Shown one piece after another: positions 39,316 through 48,733 of a DNA stretch of 64,000 nt (its first letter is position 1; each line of letters starts with the position of its first letter). The translations under genes and the position numbers were made by a program. The notes beneath the pieces are model-generated. The model had not been told where the DNA came from. It searched no databases and was given only the letters and a program-made list of their open reading frames with translations. Where the stretch lies: NCBI GenBank assembly GCA_023052935.1, contig CM041298.1:19688871-19752870 (forward strand), in the 5' to 3' direction. This stretch comes from Piezodorus guildinii (taxonomy: Eukaryota > Arthropoda > Insecta > Hemiptera > Pentatomidae).

Positions 39316-39719
39316 TAATTAAGTAATGATGAGAGCGTATGTCCAGTAAGTGTTGAAGTAAGCGAAAGCGGCGAAGAGTTTCTTGTCGTTTCAGTCTTTT
39401 TTGCGGATTCAAAGTTAGACGTTTGTCAAGTAGGAGTCTTAAATAGCCAATCTGCTCAACCGGGACGAGCGGAATATCATTAAAGGCCACTCTAGGACAG
39501 GATGTCATTGGTTTACGACGAAAGGTGAAGGTAATTTGGTGGGATTTGTTGGAATTGATTTTGACTCTTCAATTCTGACACCATAACACAAGGTCTCTGA
39601 TGTGGATTGGAGAGTGTGAGATGCAATAACAATTTTTTAATCTTAATAAAAATAACAATTTTTTAATTAATTCAATCAATAACAATTATTCATCTATTTT
39701 CAATAACAATTTTTAATCT

Positions 39720-39860
39720 AAAAAAAAAAAAAAAGAAATGGTCCGCTCAACACTCGACTTTCACATACCTCTGTTGTCAAAATCAATTTGTAAATTTTAA
39801 AATACTTATAGAGATGAAAAATTGTTTAAGAATTAATCATCTGGGCTCAGGGAATACTAA
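39720..39860 (+). mobile_element. HA-variant 5' end fragment
   Basis: TGGTCCGCTCAACACTCGAC, CTTTCACATACCTCTGTTGT and CAAAATCAATTTGTAAATTT match the HA variant at 40915 and, in reverse, 4113-4172. The rest of HA is absent. Confidence 0.55.
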
Positions 39861-39960
39861 AATGTCCTTTTTAGTATCCCCCTTTTTGTTTTTGTTCCTT
39901 TTTATGCTTTAACTAAGCTCAAAATCAATTGTATTTAACTTTTGATTATCATTTATGATA

Positions 39961-40763
39961 ATAATAATAATAATAGGCTTACCGAACCCGAAGGTTCGAA
40001 GTCGATACCACCAAACTTCGACTGCACAGACTCGTCCAATGTTCATCGGTCAAGCCTAAGCCCCCGAGATCAGCCTTAATGCAATCCTCCCATCGACGCT
40101 TCGGCCTACCTTTCGGACGCCTACCAGTCGGTTCAGCGAATACCAACTTTCTCGAATCCGTTCCTCACTAAGCCCAACAACTTTACGACGCCCATTTGAG
40201 TCTCCGCGATGCTATCAACTCGATTATATTCACAGGGCACAAACTCCGCAATTCCGCGTTGTGCAACCTTCTAAACTCCCCAGTGGCCTCATCTCTCTTC
40301 GGACCAAATATTTTACGCAGTACCTTATTCTCGAAAACCTTAAGTTGTTGTTCATCCTTCAAAGTAAGCGGCCACGTTTCGCATCCGTAAAGAACCGTTG
40401 GAAGAATAATAGTTTTATAAATTCTAACCTTTAAGTTTTTAGACAGAAGCCGCGAGCTAAGTAATTTAGCAACTGAATAATAACACGCATTTCCCACCTT
40501 TAACCGGGACTTTATTTCTTCCTGGATTTCATTTTTTCTTGTTATCATTGAACCTAAATACTTGAATTTCTCTACGTGTACAAAAGTATGACCTGAAATA
40601 TTAATATCATCAAGATCGCCACCATTTCTGCAACTAATCATATATTTCGTCTTATCGGTATTTAATTCGAGACCTATTTGTTGCCGGTTTCTATTAACAC
40701 ACTTGTATTTAGTTGTATAGTTTCCGAGTCTTCACCTAGCATTACCAAATCATCGGCATACCC
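39961..40763 (-). mobile_element. RTx (RTE-like) LINE, 5'-truncated
   Basis: ATCATTTATGATA at 39948-39960 and 40764-40776 is a 13-bp target duplication. On the minus strand the 3' end is a TAT/ATT triplet repeat (plus strand ATAATAATAATAATA at 39961-39975), not poly(A). Simple-repeat tails are usual in RTE-type LINEs. Confidence 0.9.
40183..40763 (-). pseudogene. RTx ORF2 C-terminal half
   Basis: From 40763 the minus strand reads GYADDLVMLGEDSETIQLNT (YADD box), stop and frameshift, then a 152-codon open frame: HVEKFKYLGSMITRKNEIQE, ACYYSVAKLLSSRLLSKNLK, VRIYKTIILPTVLYGCETWP, LTLKDEQQLKVFENKVLRKI, FGPKRDEATGEFRRLHNAEL and ASRRLKWAS. The remaining C-terminus is in other frames down to 39990. 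5' truncation removed the endonuclease and most of the RT. Confidence 0.88.
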
Positions 40764-40914
40764 ATCATTTATGATAGGGTTAATTATTTCGAATCAACGG
40801 GATCGGAGACAGTTGAGAGGAATAAATTTAAAAATTCAAAATAAGCTCTGTCAGACTATTTCAATAATAAAAAAAGCCGACATATATTAGAACCCATTGC
40901 ATTTTCAACAAATC

Positions 40915-41085
40915 TGGTCACTCAACACACGATTTCAATTACATCCGTTGTCAAAATCAATTTAAGAATTTTAAAATACTGTTATACTGAGATGAAATAC
41001 AGTTCAAGAATAAATTACATCGGGTTTCGAAAAAAAGATATGTTTTATTTAATAATATATTATATTATATTATATATATATAAAG
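40915..41085 (+). mobile_element. HA-variant 5' end fragment
   Basis: TCTGGTCACTCAACACACGA, TTTCAATTACATCCGTTGTC, AAAATCAATTTAAGAATTTT, ACATCGGGTTTCGAAA. It degenerates into a TATAT stretch near 41045-41083. Confidence 0.55.
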
Positions 41086-41171
41086 TCCTGATCCTAAATT
41101 ACATTACAATTTTTACTCTGTAACGGTTGTACTATCAATCAAAACACGGTGGTTACACAACGGTTTTTAAG

Positions 41172-41240
41172 GTCCCTCAGTGTTGCCAGGTGGAAAGTAA
41201 TTTAATTATTAATATTAATTTTTTACTTGCAACACTGAGG
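41172..41240. repeat. 68-bp inverted repeat
   Basis: CCCTCAGTGTTGC ... GCAACACTGAGG around an AT-rich centre. It may be a tiny MITE; the flanks TAAGGTCC and TAACCAAC do not form a clear target duplication. Confidence 0.6.
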
Positions 41241-41579
41241 TAACCAACCAATTACCTGCATTGTGTGCATCGTGTGTACCTTGTTGTTTTGTGGTAATAT
41301 AGTCAAGGATCTTGTGTGTGTGGACTTATAAAATATTCTTTTCAATTTTATTTTATTATCAAGAAATTTTTCATTTAATTAAAGTAAGTTTTATTTTAGA
41401 ACTTTATTTATTTTATTATTTTCCAATATCCATCAAAACTTTATCTCAAAAAATAACTGCCTATAGAAATAGACGTATTTATGGGTATAATTTCATTTTT
41501 TTTCATAATTGATCGCGGATTCTTGGTTCAAAAATAATGTATTTCACTATATTTACACAGTTAGTTATTAAATTAAATC

Positions 41580-41815
41580 ATATTAAATCGGCCACCATTT
41601 TAAAACTAATCAATGGAGATGAAGGTCTAGGTATTAGGATAATCGTTAAATACACTTGTATTTTTGTGATGCTTCTCAAAAAAATCGGTGAAGTAGTTTC
41701 GAAGAAAAACCGGGGACGGCGTACGGCGGAGAAACGGATTTCTTTTTATTCTTTATTCGGATTCTATGTAGATTGAAATGTAAGCCCTCAAATTTTGGGA
41801 GAGGAGGATCATTTT
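41580..41815. repeat. HC repeat copy
   Basis: CGGCCACCATTTTAAAACTA, GAAGGTCTAGGTATTAGGAT, AGTAGTTTCGAAGAAAAACC and TGTAAGCCCTCAAATTTTGG in the same order as 11870-12070. Confidence 0.6.
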
Positions 41816-41829
41816 TTTATATATATATA

Positions 41830-41990
41830 TTTTTTTTTTTGAGAGAGTCTGTACATAGTCTTGCCAGCGCTGTGGCCGTTCTGTTGTAGTCTGTGTGTTA
41901 AACAGTGGGCTCGTGCAGTACCGGAGTCTATCAAAAAATTTTTCATGTCCCTGGAGATGTACTGTGTCAATGGCGGAAGACATTTTCTTC
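41830..41990 (-). pseudogene. Candidate retrocopied coding fragment
   Basis: The minus strand starts ATGTCTTCCGCCATTGACAC and reads MSSAIDTVHLQGHEKFFDRL, RYCTSPLFNTQTTTERPQRW and QDYVQTLSKKK, running into an A-run (plus T-run 41830-41841). A clean ATG-initiated frame ending directly in poly(A) is unlike the surrounding repeats. I do not recognise the protein. It may be a truncated retrocopy or a LINE ORF1 start. Confidence 0.35.
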
Positions 41991-42569
41991 TTTAATTATT
42001 TTTCTATCTTTAACTAAGTTCTTAAATTTATTTTAACGAGAGACGCAAGTTTTTTTCATGCTTTAAAGTATAAAACTCATGGATCTGCATATCCCTCTTG
42101 AAGAAATTTATAAAAGTTTTCTAAAATTAAGAGGGGCGATGTTAATTCCTCGTATTAGCTATTGCTTATAACCACTTTAGTTTTGTAAGAGGACCCCGTA
42201 CACCCTTAAAACTCGAGGAATCTTATATGAGAAAAGTTGGAGGTTACAAGCTGCTAACTTGCCACCAAGTTTTATTGAATTTGATCTGCCTTCAAGTGAT
42301 TTCTTATTTATAAACCTACTCTTATTTTCAAGAAACACTTTATCAATATCTCGAAGCATGAGGGAAAGTTAACATAGGTGCTCAATAGAAGATTGTTGAC
42401 ATTTACTGTCGATTATATATGCCTAGGCAGTTGCAGTTATTTTTCACACATAGCGATTGCACTTTTTTTTTTCTCCTCTATTATGAATGTATATTATTTA
42501 TTTTATACATCACCATTAGAGCTAGAGTGTATCAAAGAAGTTGAAGGAACGTCAAAAGATGATACAAAA
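41991..42569. other. No recognisable feature
   Basis: Low-copy AT-rich DNA. The plus-strand frame at 42378-42692 runs into HC sequence and an A-tract and is not credible. Confidence 0.35.
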
Positions 42570-43010
42570 CATGATTTTGGTTTATTATTTTCAATAATGA
42601 ACCTTTGTAATCGACCAGAAAAAAAAAAAAAAAAAAAAAAAAACCCTCAAAATTTGAGAGCTTTCGTTTCAAGATGCGTTGAATCCGAATAACGAAAAAA
42701 AAAAACCGTTTGTCCGCCGTCCAATGATGATCCTAACACCTAGAAGTTGATATCAGCTGGCTAGTTTTAAAATGGCGGCCGATTAAACGTGATTTTATTC
42801 AATAACTCAGTTATTTTTTAAGATAGAAAAAAAATTTATTAGTGTTTTTTAACCAAAAAACCGCAAATAGTTTTATAAAAGTGAAAAAAGAAAAGAAATA
42901 AAATTGAAATTTTTCACATAAATATATATTATAAATATATATATATATATAAAATAAATATTATTCAGAAAGTGTGTATAGAGTTTTAGAATCAGTAAAG
43001 CGCGCTGAAC

Positions 43011-43042
<32 letters not shown>

Positions 43043-43251
43043 TTGTATATTCAAGCAACAAATTATAATAGATGTAATTATACCAAAAATCGGTTATTAT
43101 TAAAGATGGAGAAAAATCGAAAAGATTTTCGGGATCAAAACAACGCGATTAACAAAGTTCAAAAAAAAAAAAAAAAAAAATCATTTTATAAGGTGAAGCC
43201 TCAACTTATAAGAGATGTGACCCTGATAACTCGGTTATTATTGCTAATAAA
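42570..43251. repeat. HC repeat, one or two copies
   Basis: TTTTGGTTTATTATTTTCAA, TAATGAACCTTTGTAATCGA, TTTGAGAGCTTTCGTTTCAA, TGTCCGCCGTCC, CTAGAAGTTGATATCAGCTG, AATAACTCAGTTATTTTTTA, GAGTTTTAGAATCAGTAAAG and GAAGCCTCAACTTATAAGAG. A-runs at 42620-42643, 43011-43038 and 43160-43180. The strand is opposite to the 5.9-kb copy. Confidence 0.6.
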
Positions 43252-43403
43252 TTTTATTGAGGATGTATAGTCGACTGTCGAAACTATTATAGGTGGAATA
43301 ATCAGGAGTCAGTCATTTTTTGAAATATTTTTAATTTTGCCAACGTTTCGCCTCAAGCTTGTGAGCCATCATCAGGGCATTACTGTTTATTATTCCACCT
43401 ATA
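43252..43403 (-). mobile_element. PLE-D element, single unit
   Basis: ATTATTGCTAATAAA at 43237-43251 and 43404-43418 is a 15-bp target duplication in HC. The unit starts on the minus strand at TATAGGTGGAATAATAAAC, carries the hammerhead-like core, and ends GTCGACTATACATCCTCAAT then AAAA. At 152 bp it is the minimal mobile form; the copy at 7872 has three units. The AATAAA-like end and long duplication point to retrotransposition. Confidence 0.72.
43341..43378 (-). ncRNA. Hammerhead-like core in the second PLE-D
   Basis: The minus strand reads CTGATGA, strand GGCTCA, loop CAAGCT, strand TGAGGC, then GAAAC, GTTGG. Relative to the 8217 copy the helix II 3' strand has changed so that a U-G pair becomes U-A while one G-C pair is lost. 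The cleavage triplet position again reads GCA. Confidence 0.45.
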
Positions 43404-43429
43404 ATTATTGCTAATAAAGATAAAAGGTA

Positions 43430-43640
43430 AGGTTTTCCGGAATCAGAAAATTTTATTTGAATTATTTGAATGAAACTCGAAAGAAAAGAATATGAAGTAG
43501 TAAAGCAGTCTTGTATAAATGCTTTTGGTTTCTTATTTTCAATAATGAACTTTTGTAATCGACCAAAATAAAAATTAAATAAAAAAATAACCCCCCTTAA
43601 AATTTGAGAGCTCTCGTTTCAATATAAATTTTTTTTCTCT
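43430..43640. repeat. HC repeat portion after PLE-D
   Basis: TTTTCCGGAATCAGAAAATT, AGTAGTAAAGCAGTCTTGTA, TGCTTTTGGTTTCTTATTTT and AAAATTTGAGAGCTCTCGTT match 22020-22230. Confidence 0.6.
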
Positions 43641-43663
43641 CGTAATAAATTAATACTCTGCTA

Positions 43664-44295
43664 GTTTTGAATCAATTCCTATGATTCTTTTTCTATTTTG
43701 CAGAAATATAAAATAAACTTTTTTTTATCCTGATTTTGATGATTTTGCACCGTATGTTTAAATATTTTCATGCAAATGTCATAATAATATTTACAAATAT
43801 CGGTATTTTAGTGTCAAGAGAATCAAGATATTCATTATGTTAACAATAATACAATAAAAGGTATGTTCTAAGACATAGATTACCTACAATGTCTTAACTA
43901 TATTCATTTGTAGATGATTTTAATTTAATTAAACACTGAAATATCGCTATTTTTGAGCCGATATTACGCTAGTATCGATAACGTTCACGGAAATTGTGAA
44001 AAAGTGGACAGGTATACACAGACCGCTGCGCATGCGCCAGTCTAGAGCGTGTTGGTAACGTCACCATTGTAACGAAATCAAAGAATTACCCCTGCCGGAA
44101 ATTGCATAAAGCGCCTAAAGAAGTTTTCAATTTTCATTTATTTAAGGAATGTCCCTTCTCCAATAGACATCTGGCCAAAAGGGAATACCACACAATGTCG
44201 CGGTTGCATTAGGAAACGATGGGAATTGAATTGATCACTTAATGTCTCTCATTTCTGAAATGGACTTTTACAAGAGGATTTGACGATTTACTTTT
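43664..44295. promoter_or_regulatory. Promoter-like segment, copy 2 of the 630-bp duplication
   Basis: Same order and nearly same sequence as 36943-37573 including GTATCGATAACG, CTGCGCATGCGCCAG and GGTAACGTCACC. The differences I see are scattered single bases and one missing G (TTTTGCAGAAATATAAA against TTTTGCAGGAATATAAA). The flanks differ fully on both sides, so it is a dispersed, recent duplication. No target duplication or inverted ends found. Confidence 0.5.
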
Positions 44296-44477
44296 ATTTT
44301 TTCTCATTCATTTAATATTTCATTTTTATCTTCTTTATTTATTTTTATATTTTATTTATTTATTTTTATTATTATTTTTTTTTCATCCTTGAATATATTC
44401 TACTATTCATTTATCTCAAATAATATTGATAAGTGTTTACTTTTTACTAATGCCGTCATTTTTATTTTATTTATTTA
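44296..44477. other. AT-rich spacer
   Basis: TTTAT-rich low-complexity DNA between the duplicated segment and mar-1. Confidence 0.4.
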
Positions 44478-45665
44478 TTGGGTTGTGTCACATGAAATGT
44501 CGGTTTTAAAGGTAAAGGATTTGTATTAAAAATACGATATTAAAACAAGATAATTTTATTCGAAGTATTTACCTTCTTTTTCTACATATTTTCCCCAACG
44601 TGACACCAACTTTTTTATCCCCGAACTGAGAAACTCTGAGCTTTGAAGTGAAACATTTTTTTTTTTTTTTTTTTAATTCATTTATTGAAATTTACGACTG
44701 TATGTTCATACATCAAGTAAATATGCTACAATGATAATACACATGAAAAAAACATGAAGAGAAACTGCCCATTGGCAGCACTCTAGTAGTGAATCTACAC
44801 AAGAAGGTCTCGAGGCCATCTTCTTTTCAGACATCTCGGCGGATTGTCAGGAATTGAAGTGGAAGCAAGGATTGAAACAAATGGATTAGAGTGGGAGTGG
44901 AGTTTTTCATGGAAGGAGTGATACCTGGTACAGGCCAAATCAGCAACATATGGAACATTAAGGTCTAAGCAGGTTCTTGTTTTTTTAGTCTTGTATGCGG
45001 ATTCCATGTAAGACGTTTGTCAAGTATGAGGCCTAAATAACGGATCTGTTCAACAGGGACAAGCGGGATATCATTAAAGACACTGTAGGGCAGGATGTCA
45101 TAGGTTTACGACGAAGGGTAAAGGTAATCTGGTGGGATTTATTTGAGTTGATTTTAATTCTCCAGAAGTGAAACAAACGAAGTTGTCTAAATTTCTGAAA
45201 AGGTGGTAATCTGTTGGAGAGAAGTCGGGAGAATATGGTGGGTGCGGAAGAACTTCGTACTCCAGTTCTTTCAATTTTTGTACGGTATGTTTTGAAACAT
45301 GGGGTCTTGCTGCCGCTCAGTGAGATCATAAGGTACCCATGTATCGAGCTTTTTTACTTTCCAAATACACTTTAAATGTCTGGGAACGGTATGCACTTGC
45401 ATTTAGTTGTGCTGAGAGTCCTCTAACTGTTTGGTAGGGGTTCCTTCTGCTGTATGTTTGAGGACATCGTTGTCTATATTTGGAGGTATACTCAAAAGTG
45501 GGTAATTGATTGGGAAGCTAATGTTTATAATACAAAGGTAGAGGATTTGTGAGGAACTGTTTACTTTAAATATGCAAACATTTGGGAGAAAACAACAGAG
45601 ACCTGCAGAATCCTTTATGTATTTCAGAAACTATAGAAACAGACATGTCATGTGAAACAACCCAA
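44478..45665 (-). mobile_element. mar-1 mariner with a J2 LINE inside
   Basis: TA at 44476-44477 and 45666-45667; terminus TTGGGTTGTGTCACATGAAA. Transposase remnants on the minus strand: LVSRWGKICRKRR-like at 44560-44620, then after J2 PHPPYSPDFSPTDYHLFRNL and LTERQQDPMFQNIPYKN-type junction sequence, SVHRSQTFKVYLES-like. A second deletion removed the N-terminal helix-turn-helix (joint near 45470-45480). Confidence 0.85.
44656..45164 (-). mobile_element. J2 LINE, doubly truncated
   Basis: GAAGTGAAACA at 44645-44655 and 45165-45175 is an 11-bp target duplication of mar-1 sequence. T-run 44656-44673 is the tail. ORF2 pieces: RKPMTSCPTVSLMIS, LILDKRLTWNPHTRLKK, then an internal deletion near 44985, then LDLNVPYVADLACTRYHSFH and PPRCLKRRWPRDLLV. 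Confidence 0.9.
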
Positions 45666-45689
45666 TATTTTTTTATTAAAGGCAACCAC

Positions 45690-46430
45690 TGTGATGTAGA
45701 ATTTTCTATATAGAGAGAGGATGCCCTCAAGGATCAGTCCTTGGTCCTGCACTATAGAAACTAATTTTTGATGAGTTGCTGGGGGAATTGGAAAACGAGC
45801 GGTTTCCTGCCACTGCCTATGTCGATAACCTGGATGCCATGGTGGCGTATAACAGCAGAGCTGGGGTCAAAATAGAAGCGGAGCGGAGCGCCAATCTAGT
45901 GGTGAAGTGGTGTAAGAGCAAGAAGTTGAGAATGGCTGCAGAAAAAACCCAAGCCATTCTCCTAAAAGGCACGTCAGATAGGACAAACCTTACTATTAGC
46001 AGAAGGTGGCCTCAGATACCCAGCGAATATGGAAACATATAAAGGAGCCATACTGAGTGTCTTAAGATATGCCTCCCCCTCATGGTATTGGAAACTCACA
46101 CTTCAAATACTCCCTCCCGGACTACTGGATATCACAATTTCTTACAGGGCTATCTAATCAATTTATCTACTAACCTGCGGAGTCCCAGAAACAGCCGAGC
46201 ATGTGGTCACAACCTGTACTGCATTCGATTCCCTTACAGCCAAATTAATGAGAGCCACGGGACTGTTCATCACTGAGGAAGAGTTGTTTCAATTAGTGAG
46301 TGAAACAAAGGATGGTTCAAGGAAGAACATTTCCGTAACTTCCAGTACCTGTGGGTGTTAGTTCTGTAAAGAACTGATGCCAAATCCCATGTAGCTGTAT
46401 AGACCAGGAAGGGATGGATAAATAAATAAA
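45690..46430 (+). mobile_element. R1-like LINE fragment
   Basis: Reads GCPQGSVLGPALWKLIFDEL (RT block 4), AYVDNLDAMVAYNSRAG (the YADD box has become YVDN, so the catalytic Asp pair is lost) and KWCKSKKLRMAAEKTQAILL. An internal deletion follows near 46025, then LRYASPSWYWKLTLQILPPG and CGVPETAEHVVTTCTAFDSL (the terminal Cys motif of R1-type ORF2). Ends in ATAAATAAATAAATAAAAT. R1-clade LINEs are an arthropod group. Confidence 0.82.
45776..46042 (+). pseudogene. R1-like reverse transcriptase palm fragment
   Basis: 88-codon open frame from LGELENERFPATAYVDNLDA to LLKGTSDRTNLTIS. The frame continues upstream without Met into GSVLGPALW (frameshift near 45745-45770). The YVDN in place of YADD shows loss of activity before or after insertion. 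Confidence 0.8.
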
Positions 46431-47259
46431 TAAAATATTTATTTTTATTATTGATTATTCGTATTCTTTGTTTTAATTAATATTATCATTTAACAATTCA
46501 ACTAAAACCATGAATGATTGTTTAAAATTTTTTTTTTTTAATTGATTTTATAAAATGAGTGTATCTGACACTGACGACCAAGATGTTTTGTGCCAATAAA
46601 TAAATAAATAAACAAACCAAGAAGTTTTCAATTCAAAAACTTAGACCGGTGACAAAGACATATCCATGTCAAAACCACTCAACACTGTTTATTCTATGTA
46701 GCAGTATTATAGAGGGTGAATTCGCTATCCAATGCCAAACTAGAATTTCAACGGGAAGTAATTTTCTCAATCGGAGGGTATTGATACAGTACAAAGCCGA
46801 TGGATCATTATGCCTGTCAGAAAGCGATCACAGCAACATTATGCAAACGAGGAGGATTGCTGATTAATAAATAGATCCCAACTGGAGTTGTTGGAAGGGA
46901 GAGTGTCGACGTCCATTTGTCAACCGGGCGGGTAGCGAGGTCATTAGTGAGCCTAATCAGGATTTCGGCTACTCATTTTTTTAAATTGTATTTGCAATCA
47001 AGCCGGGACACATTAGCATAGAGGGATTTGTCAGGGATCTTGCGCCTCTTCGTTAAAACCTACATTCTATTGAGACAGTTGCTGCATTAATTCAACCCGC
47101 TAATACCCCCAGGCTCAAACTAATTTATTTCCTCTGGAATAAATTTTATTTGCATTGGGCAATATTGAATAGGGCGATTGGACAAGTCTACCTTGTGGGA
47201 GCCGTTGGAAGTACTTAAGAAAGATCTATTGAACACAGAATTATAAAAAGAGGTAATTA
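46431..47259. other. Low-copy DNA, no gene identified
   Basis: 46640-46866 has a 72-codon plus frame (ending ..SLCLSESDHSNIMQTRRIAD) with ordinary composition but no recognisable family. 46880-47230 is GC-richer (GAGAGTGTCGACGTCCATTT, CTTGCGCCTCTTCGTTAAAA) and matches no repeat here. Confidence 0.35.
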
Positions 47260-47354
47260 ATATTATTACTTTCACTTACCTAAATGTATAGTAAGAAAAA
47301 GTATTGCAATATTATACATCTATATTACTATTCTTGTGCTCAAAAACATAAAAA

Positions 47355-48242
47355 TCTGGTGCGGGCAACACACGACTTTCACTTACCTCCGTTTTTGAAA
47401 TCGATTAAAGAATTTTCAAGTACATTAAGAGATAAAAATGATTGGGACCATTAAAGAATTAATTAAATGGAATTTCTATAGAAACATGTGTTTTATTAAA
47501 AAATCTATTATATTATTATATATCTAAAATAATCAGTTAGTTTTATCGGCTTTTCATCACTCTCTAATTCTTTATAAAAGCTTGTGTATAAGATAATATT
47601 TTTCCTGAAATCTTTAGCTTTCAAACGGTATATCATACATGTATATTACTGTTCTTATGTTCAAAAAACAAAAAATTGAATTATAAATACTTTTTCAGTT
47701 TTCTACTTCATTTGTTTTTCAAATTCGCACAACTTACATGTTTAGCTGTTATCTATCAATACTAACAAGATAATATGGTTATTTTTATAGAATATACAAA
47801 ATTAAAAGTACTTTAGGGGAAGAAAATTTAAAATATCAGCATTTAAGACCTGTCAGACCATTTTAATCAAAATGAAACCTACATGATATTAAAATCTATC
47901 AAATTTTACATCGATATAGCTAGTTTAATTAAAATCGTCGGAACTGTTTTCGACAAAATCGAAAAAAGGTGCAAAATGTATTTTATAAAATGGCTCTTCT
48001 GGTAAGCTCATTTTGATGAAAAAGGTTTTGTAACGTCTCGGGCGTATATTTGTCTTAAATATGAAATTTCAGTTTCATAGGACTTACCGTTTCCGCCCGG
48101 GAGTTACCACACACAACCTTTTTGACTTGGTTATTTGGACTGAGGAGACACTAAAACGTGTATTTCCGTTGATAACTGGAATTAAAAATTTTTCACGATC
48201 GCAATACTTTCTCTTACTATATATAGTAAGTGAAAGTAAAAA
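47355..48242 (+). mobile_element. HA, complete 888-bp copy
   Basis: Runs from TCTGGTGCGGGCAACACACG to the hairpin TTACTATATATAGTAAGTGA and AAGTAAAAA. The 5' subterminal ACTTTCACTTAC and 3' GTAAGTGAAAGT are exact inverse matches. It is inserted in the sequence AACATAAAAA / TTGCATTAAA of another HA, either with no target duplication or with one made only of As. Best reference copy for the family. No ORF above 66 codons. Confidence 0.85.
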
Positions 48243-48648
48243 TTGCATTAAAAATATTTAAAAAACTATTCTCCTTTTGTTGTTTATAAAATTCGCTCAA
48301 CTTGAATATTTAGCCGTCCTTCATCAATGTCATTAAGATGATACGGTTAATCTTTTGGAATGTACAAAATTAAAGGTACTTTAGAGCAAGAATTTAAGCG
48401 GCAGACTATTTCAATCAGAATAAAACCTACATGATATTAAAGCCCGTCCAATTATACATCGATATAACGAGTTTAATCAAAATCGTTAGAGCCGTGTTTG
48501 TAGGACTTTTCGTTTTCGCCTGGGAGTTACCACACACAGACCATTTGGCGGGGCTTGGTTATTTGGACTCAGGGGACCCTAAAACGTGTATTTCCGTCGA
48601 AAACTGTAATTCGAAAATTTTCACGTCCGCAATACTTTCCCTTACTAT

Positions 48649-48655
<7 letters not shown>

Positions 48656-48716
<61 letters not shown>
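48656..48716. repeat. (TA)n microsatellite in an HA hairpin
   Basis: About 30 TA units where other copies have TATATATAG. Confidence 0.92.
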
Positions 48717-48718
<2 letters not shown>

Positions 48719-48733
48719 TGAAAGTAAAAAAAA

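Larger units (their letters stand above)
38087..39633 (-). mobile_element. J2 LINE, 5'-truncated, with mar-1 inserted
   Basis: TTTTAATCTT near 38077-38086 and 39634-39643 is a probable target duplication. T-run 38090-38100 is the tail. Minus-strand codons before the mariner (39625 to 39318): RKPMTSCPRVAFNDIPLVPV, LLLDKRLTLNPQKRLKRQET and RRFRLLQHLLDIRSHHYL; after it (38455 to 38200): IRPIWTYGVELWGSAK and DNPPRRLEKR with frameshifts. Confidence 0.8.
47260..48733 (+). mobile_element. HA copy interrupted by a complete HA copy
   Basis: 47310-47354 (TTATACATCTATATTACTAT, TTGTGCTCAAAAACATAAAAA) and 48243-48733 (TTGCATTAAAAATATTTAAA onward, to GTGAAAGTAAAA) are parts of one HA. A full HA sits between them. 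47262-47308 (ACTTTCACTTACCTAAATGT, AGTAAGAAAAAGTATTGCAA) is an inverted HA 3' end fused to the left. The outer copy has lost its first 370 bp, and its hairpin has expanded into a TA tract. Confidence 0.78.
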
